Below, in pieces: positions 4,421 to 7,778 of a DNA stretch of 7,778 nucleotides. Below the pieces are notes generated by a model. It did no database searches, had not been told where the DNA came from, and worked only from the letters and a program-made list of their open reading frames with translations. Position 1 is the stretch's first letter; every line of letters starts with the position of its first letter. The stretch spans positions 1 to 7,778 of the forward strand of contig JAUYJR010000014.1 in NCBI GenBank assembly GCA_030699255.1, given 5' to 3'. This DNA is from a bacterium (GTDB lineage: Bacteria; Patescibacteriota; Minisyncoccia; Minisyncoccales; UBA10102). Made by a program: the position numbers and the translations under genes.

Positions 4421-6868
4421 TTATGTGCATCTGCTGAATCCGCACGACTTGCAGCTAAAGCATCCTTCCCCAAGTACCAGCTGAGCTCCACAATCAGGGC
4501 ATCCTGGCATAAAGCCAAAGTCCGCAATCTGCCGATCTTTTTTCTCTTCAAAGGGAAGTTTTTCCTGGAGTTCCGGCTGCTTTATAACATCTTCAATGTA
4601 CTCAGTGTTCTGAATGTGTCCTTCAAGAATCTTGCCAATAGCATCGGGAAGGGACAGCACGGTTCCTTTCTCCGTAAAGACGGGCATTGGCCCCCGAATC
4701 CCCTTCAGATGTTCCACCACCTCTTCAGGAGAAACGTTTGAACGAAGCGCAAGAGAAATCAACCGTCCCATGGCTTCTGATTGTTCTTGAAAATATCCTC
4801 CAGACTTTCCAATGGTGGTAAACACTTCAAATGGCTTTCCGTGCTCGTCGTTATTGATGGTAACAAAGAGTTTTCCATACCCTGTTTTAATTCTGTACGT
4901 CTTTCCCGACATTACCTCGGGACGAGGACGCGGAGCATGCTCCCTGGCACTAGAGGCCACCTCCTTGACCGCCTCCTGCTTGCGCAGATTATCGGTTTCT
5001 TCTTGAGTCACCACATCTGTTTGAGCTTTTAAGTTATCCCCTTTGCCAATACTTAGTACCTGGATCACCCTACTGCCGTCTCGGTACACCGTAAGAGATT
5101 TGCATCCCATCTTCCATCCTGTAATGAAGCTTTCTGTAATTTCTTCCTGTGTTGTTGAGTTAGGAAAGTTGATTGTCTTGGAGATGGAATTATCCACATG
5201 TCGCTGGAAAGCAGCCTGCATATCCATATGGCCTTTTCCTGAAATATCCATGGCAACCACAAACACGTTGCGAATCAATTCCGGCAAATCTTTCAGATGC
5301 TGAACCGTGCCTTTCTCAATAATCTCTTCCCTAATACGCTCTTTCTCTTTGTTATCCATTCCTGCCTCCTCAAGCGCATCCCACAAGTGCTGATTCATGT
5401 ACTGGTACTTGTGGCCGTCCTTATCCTGCTTAATGTACGCTAAGGCAAAGTTTGGCTCTATTCCGGAAGAAGTGTCAAAGCTCATGGATATGGATCCGGT
5501 TGGAGCTACTGTTGTGAGGGCGGCATTTCGCATTTTCTTTCCAATGCCGGGGTCTTGAGCGGAGGAGTGTACTCCTCCCGCGGCAAATATGCTCTTCTCG
5601 TAATTGGGGAAGGACCCCTTCTCCTCCGCCAACTCCTGAGATACTTTATACGATTCTTCGTTGATAAACTTCATAACCTTCTCGCCCATTGCCACACCCT
5701 CCGGAGAGTCATAGGAAATTCGCAGCCGGTACAACATATCAGCAAACCCCATGATTCCGAGTCCAATCCTCCTATTTGCCTGGGCTGTTTTAGTACATTC
5801 CGCAACCGGAAAATCAAACACATCAATCACATTATCCATAAGACGAACGGCCGTTCTTGTTACCTTCCTCAGCCGCTTGAAGTCTATCTGCTTGTCTCGA
5901 ACAAACTCTGCTAAATTTATAGATCCAAGATTGCAGTTGTCATAGGGATGCAACGTCTGTTCACCGCAAGGATTTGTTGAAGCTAGAGGACCAAGCCCCG
6001 GGAGAGGATTAGCCTTATTCCACGTATCAAGAAAAGCAATTCCGGGCTCTCCGTTTGTCCACGCGGCATACGTAAGTTTACTAAAGATCTCGCCTACCGT
6101 TATATCAACTTCTTCCGTATTAGCAACGCTTCCGTTTGGATGACGCATCACATTTTGAGGCTTCATCTTCTTGCCGTTAAACTCACACATCCAGAGCTGA
6201 TTTGGATTCTCCTCCACCGCCTTCATAAATTCATCGGTGACGGTAACTGAAACGTTAAAGTTTCGAATATCTCCCTCTTTCTGTTTGCAACCAATAAAGT
6301 CAAGAACATCGGGGTGATCCACTCTCAGCATGGCCATGTTTGCTCCGTGCCGCCCCTGTTGCTTAATAGTACCAAATGCGGCGTCATATACTCGCAAAAA
6401 AGAAACAGGTCCCGAGGCCCTTCCTCGAGACTTTCTTGTTTGAGAATTTGCAGGCCGAAGCTCAGAGAAATCAAACCCCAAGCCACATCCAGCCTGTTGC
6501 AAGAGAGCGGCGTCTTTCAGGGTACTAAAAATACTCTCCATGGAATCATGAATAGGAAGCACTACGCAGTTGGGAATAACGGGAGTATCTGTTCCCGCGT
6601 TTGTAAGCGTGCGCCCGCCAGGTGTGTATTCTTTGCGGGCCATAATATCAAAAAACTCCTGCGCAATACGAGAAACCTCTTCTTCTTTTTTTCCATACGA
6701 CAATTCAACCGACGCAAGGGCTTCCGCAACCCTTTTATACATATCAACCGGTGTCTCCTGCTTTCCTTCGCCAAGCTCTAAGAGATAGCGCTTCTTCATC
6801 ATAACAATAGCATTCCCAGAGAATGCACCGTTGATCTGGTCTTTCTGCTCTGTGGTGATTTGAACCAT
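4421..6868 (-). CDS. nrdJ: Adenosylcobalamin-dependent (class II) ribonucleotide reductase
   Basis: NrdJ reduces ribonucleotides to deoxyribonucleotides using a radical generated from adenosylcobalamin, so it needs neither oxygen nor a separate radical subunit. The 815-residue product has the ten-stranded barrel signatures: PNCVVLPIHDSMESI (99-113), QQAGCGLGFDFSELRP (124-139), GRHGANMAMLRVDHPDVLDF (172-191), STNPCGEQ (297-304), NCNLGSINLAEF (311-322) and VAPTGSISM (454-462). By family comparison Cys301 is the thiyl radical residue, with Asn299 and Glu303 as partners, and Cys101 and Cys312 are the redox pair. Residues about 655-726 match a TSCPD domain. The C-terminus carries a cysteine cluster (Cys790, 793, 803, 806, 809, 814) expected to act in zinc binding and thiol relay. 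No N-terminal ATP-cone is seen, so overall activity control through that domain is absent. The start at 6868 is 29 bp after the nrdR stop, without a Shine-Dalgarno sequence. Confidence 0.97.
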   Translation of the reverse strand: MVQITTEQKDQINGAFSGNAIVMMKKRYLLELGEGKQETPVDMYKRVAEALASVELSYGKKEEEVSRIAQEFFDIMARKEYTPGGRTLTNAGTDTPVIPNCVVLPIHDSMESIFSTLKDAALLQQAGCGLGFDFSELRPANSQTRKSRGRASGPVSFLRVYDAAFGTIKQQGRHGANMAMLRVDHPDVLDFIGCKQKEGDIRNFNVSVTVTDEFMKAVEENPNQLWMCEFNGKKMKPQNVMRHPNGSVANTEEVDITVGEIFSKLTYAAWTNGEPGIAFLDTWNKANPLPGLGPLASTNPCGEQTLHPYDNCNLGSINLAEFVRDKQIDFKRLRKVTRTAVRLMDNVIDVFDFPVAECTKTAQANRRIGLGIMGFADMLYRLRISYDSPEGVAMGEKVMKFINEESYKVSQELAEEKGSFPNYEKSIFAAGGVHSSAQDPGIGKKMRNAALTTVAPTGSISMSFDTSSGIEPNFALAYIKQDKDGHKYQYMNQHLWDALEEAGMDNKEKERIREEIIEKGTVQHLKDLPELIRNVFVVAMDISGKGHMDMQAAFQRHVDNSISKTINFPNSTTQEEITESFITGWKMGCKSLTVYRDGSRVIQVLSIGKGDNLKAQTDVVTQEETDNLRKQEAVKEVASSAREHAPRPRPEVMSGKTYRIKTGYGKLFVTINNDEHGKPFEVFTTIGKSGGYFQEQSEAMGRLISLALRSNVSPEEVVEHLKGIRGPMPVFTEKGTVLSLPDAIGKILEGHIQNTEYIEDVIKQPELQEKLPFEEKKDRQIADFGFMPGCPDCGAQLVLGEGCFSCKSCGFSRCT

Positions 6869-6897
6869 ATGGCAATGTGGTATGTTACGATCTATTA

Positions 6898-7362
6898 TTA
6901 TGACGACTTGGTAGTTTGCTGCTCCAACTTTTGCGCCTCCCGTTCAAATGCCCGCGGACTACGGAAATTCCGATACACGGAAGCAAACCGAATGTATGCG
7001 ACTTTATCAAATTCTTTTAGGTGTGAAAGGACGATTTTCCCAATCTGCTCTGAACTGATAATATCTTTCTCTAGGTTAAATATTTCGTTCTCAACGCTGG
7101 AAACCAGTTTTTGAAATTGATCTTCGGTGCATGGCCTCTTCTCAAGCGCCTTGCGAATACCAAGCTCCAGTTTGTGTCGATAGTAAGGCTCGCGCATGTC
7201 ATTCCTTTTCTCTACCTCTAAACCAAGAAGCTCAATCCGCTCGTACGTGGTAAACCTTCTTTTACAAGAAATACACAGACGGCGCCTCCTAATTGCTTTG
7301 CCTTGGTCAGCTCCTCTTGAATTTGTTACCTTGGTTGTGTTTTGACAGATTGGGCAGCGCAT
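6898..7362 (-). CDS. nrdR: Transcriptional repressor NrdR
   Basis: NrdR senses ATP/dATP and represses ribonucleotide reductase genes by binding NrdR boxes. The 154-residue product begins MRCPICQN, and its zinc ribbon uses Cys3, Cys6, Cys30 and Cys33 with the basic patch IRRRRLCISCKRRFTTYER (24-42). An ATP-cone follows (about 49-139): VEKRNDMREPYYRHKLELGI (50-69), the family's KRP (75-77) and VAYIRFASVYRNF (121-133). All key residues are present and the length is typical. The ATG at 7362 is fixed by the MRCP start usual for the family; no Shine-Dalgarno sequence precedes it. It is the first gene of the nrdR-nrdJ-adenosyltransferase operon. A NrdR-box palindrome 10 bp upstream of the start suggests that it represses its own operon. 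Confidence 0.97.
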   Translation of the reverse strand: MRCPICQNTTKVTNSRGADQGKAIRRRRLCISCKRRFTTYERIELLGLEVEKRNDMREPYYRHKLELGIRKALEKRPCTEDQFQKLVSSVENEIFNLEKDIISSEQIGKIVLSHLKEFDKVAYIRFASVYRNFRSPRAFEREAQKLEQQTTKSS

Positions 7363-7371
7363 GTGGAGCTA

Positions 7372-7387
7372 TATCAATATATTGTAT
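7372..7387. promoter_or_regulatory. NrdR box (operator of the nrdR-nrdJ operon)
   Basis: The core CAATATATTG at 7375-7384 is a perfect palindrome and matches all ten central positions of the published NrdR-box consensus (acaCwAtATaTwGtgt); the outer three bases on each side match poorly. It lies 10 bp upstream of the nrdR start. NrdR usually binds two boxes about 31-32 bp apart; the best second candidate, CTACTTCTAG at 7408-7417, is weak (7 of 10) and 33 bp away. Confidence 0.7.
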
Positions 7388-7428
7388 GGTGCAATTACTA
7401 ATTTGTACTACTTCTAGCACGCAATCCA

Positions 7429-7456
7429 ATTGTATCACCAGGAGAACCTCTGTCAA
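7429..7456 (-). promoter_or_regulatory. Promoter of the nrdR-nrdJ operon (TTGACA, 16 bp, TGATACAAT)
   Basis: On the minus strand a perfect -35 TTGACA (plus-strand 7451-7456) is followed after 16 bp by TACAAT (7429-7434), with TGA in front making an extended -10. Transcription would start near 7422, giving a leader of about 60 nt that contains the NrdR box. A second TACAAT at 7381-7386 overlaps the box but has no good -35. Confidence 0.65.
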
Positions 7457-7527
7457 TGAGCAATCTGTGGAGAAATTCGCCACCTTGATACCACTTGTTG
7501 ACTCTTGCTGGTATATCTCTTGGACTA

Positions 7528-7556
7528 TTGACATTTTCTATTTCTTATGATATATT
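7528..7556 (+). promoter_or_regulatory. Promoter of the right-end secreted-protein gene
   Basis: A perfect TTGACA at 7528-7533 is followed after 17 bp by TATATT at 7551-7556, preceded by TGA (extended -10). The predicted start is near 7563, leaving a leader of only about 23 nt before the ATG at 7586. It is divergent from the nrdR promoter, with 71 bp between the two -35 boxes. Confidence 0.7.
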
Positions 7557-7561
7557 AGATC

Positions 7562-7580
7562 AATCCCTGATACAGGGGTT
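7562..7580 (+). promoter_or_regulatory. Hairpin in the 5' leader, covering the purine-rich ribosome-site candidate
   Basis: AATCCCTG-ATA-CAGGGGTT can pair over 8 bp (one G-U) with a 3-nt loop, followed by TTTCT and the ATG at 7586. The 3' arm contains AGGGG (7574-7578), the only purine-rich stretch at a usable distance upstream of the start. It could hide that site, protect the 5' end, or act as a weak terminator; sequence alone does not decide. Confidence 0.45.
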
Positions 7581-7585
7581 TTTCT

Positions 7586-7778
7586 ATGAACAACATTACA
7601 CGATACACCGCAATAGTAGCTACTATACTTGTTGTTGTGGCCGCTATGCCAACAATCCAGGCCGAGAGCCAAGAAAAAGGATCTTTAAGCTCGTCAGAAG
7701 ACCCCCCAAGTACTGTGGGAGAAAGGATGCTCCTTGAGGAGCACACCCTTCTCCCTTCTTCTCCGCACTATGGCCCTG
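7586..7778 (+). CDS. Secreted protein of unknown function, N-terminal part (truncated by window edge)
   Basis: From the ATG at 7586 the frame stays open for 64 codons to the window edge. The N-terminus is a clear signal peptide: a short polar start MNNITRYT, a hydrophobic stretch AIVATILVVVAAM, then PTIQA with a likely signal peptidase cut after Ala26. The mature part seen so far (ESQEKGSLSSSEDPPSTVGE and on) is polar, acidic and rich in Ser, Pro and Glu, like a flexible linker at the start of an exported protein. No domain can be recognised in this fragment. Support comes from the signal peptide, the well-placed promoter and the open frame. The promoter places it divergent from nrdR; no functional link is implied. 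Confidence 0.72.
   Translation, partial: MNNITRYTAIVATILVVVAAMPTIQAESQEKGSLSSSEDPPSTVGERMLLEEHTLLPSSPHYGP

Noticed and set aside
6314..6781. 155-codon open frame on the plus strand inside nrdJ
   Set aside because: It is fully antisense to strongly conserved nrdJ coding sequence, resembles no family and has no start signals.
6869..6897. Separate promoter or riboswitch for nrdJ
   Set aside because: The 29-bp gap is too short for a cobalamin riboswitch and the TAACAT-like element has no acceptable -35; cotranscription with nrdR is simpler.
7307..7534. 75-codon minus-strand frame with an ATG, running from the intergenic region into nrdR
   Set aside because: It overlaps the nrdR start in another frame and has no family features; the neighbouring start-less frame looks more protein-like.
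7495..7737. 80-codon plus-strand frame beginning with TTG
   Set aside because: It overlaps the better supported signal-peptide gene at 7586 and crosses its promoter; the product becomes a Cys/Arg-rich jumble after the overlap.
7555..7746. 63-codon minus-strand frame with a hydrophobic stretch
   Set aside because: The hydrophobic stretch is the antisense of the signal peptide of the gene at 7586.
1..7778. CRISPR arrays, insertion sequences, attachment sites, phage genes
   Set aside because: No regularly spaced repeats, transposase or integrase motifs, or terminal inverted repeats were seen, although several tRNA genes could in principle host integrations.

Overview
This window looks like part of a streamlined bacterial genome, most likely a member of the Candidate Phyla Radiation (Patescibacteria), possibly Parcubacteria-like. 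The clues are a secreted lamin-tail-domain protein, a class II (B12-dependent) ribonucleotide reductase packaged with its own regulator and cofactor enzyme, short intergenic gaps, tRNA genes mostly without encoded CCA, and start codons almost without Shine-Dalgarno sequences. The phylum is an inference; no rRNA or phylogenetic marker was compared.

Left end (1-257): a truncated minus-strand gene for a secreted lamin-tail-domain protein is divergent from ftsH. The 57-bp gap holds a near-consensus extended -10 promoter for ftsH, placed so that the ftsH mRNA would start at or next to its ATG (leaderless). The -10 sits in a small palindrome that could also serve the divergent gene.

Plus-strand block (258-3865): ftsH, tRNA-Ile(UAU), tRNA-Val(GAC), an S4-less RluA-family pseudouridine synthase, rplS (ribosomal protein L19), tRNA-Leu(GAG), tRNA-Val(UAC), tRNA-Phe(GAA), tRNA-Gly(GCC), then a strong hairpin with T-runs on both strands. 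No internal terminator is visible and several gaps are only 3-26 bp, so this may be one mixed protein/tRNA transcription unit devoted to membrane protein quality control and translation. The tRNA-Ile with a genomically encoded UAU anticodon is unusual, since most bacteria read AUA with a lysidine-modified CAU tRNA.

Minus-strand block (3878-7456): nrdR, nrdJ and a PduO/MMAB-type cobalamin adenosyltransferase form a compact operon facing the plus-strand block. NrdR is the Zn-ribbon/ATP-cone repressor, NrdJ makes deoxyribonucleotides using adenosylcobalamin, and the adenosyltransferase makes that cofactor from salvaged corrinoid. A palindrome matching the core of the NrdR box lies between a good promoter and the nrdR start, suggesting autoregulation.

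Right end (7457-7778): a divergent consensus-like promoter drives a gene with a signal peptide that runs off the window. Its very short leader folds into a hairpin covering the only purine-rich stretch upstream of the start.

Most of the window is recognisable housekeeping or nucleotide metabolism. I see no CRISPR array, insertion sequence, phage gene or clearly new multi-gene system. The points most worth a second look are the tRNA-Ile(UAU), the leaderless/SD-less starts, the protein-tRNA operon, the self-contained B12-RNR cassette, and a start-less open frame upstream of nrdR.
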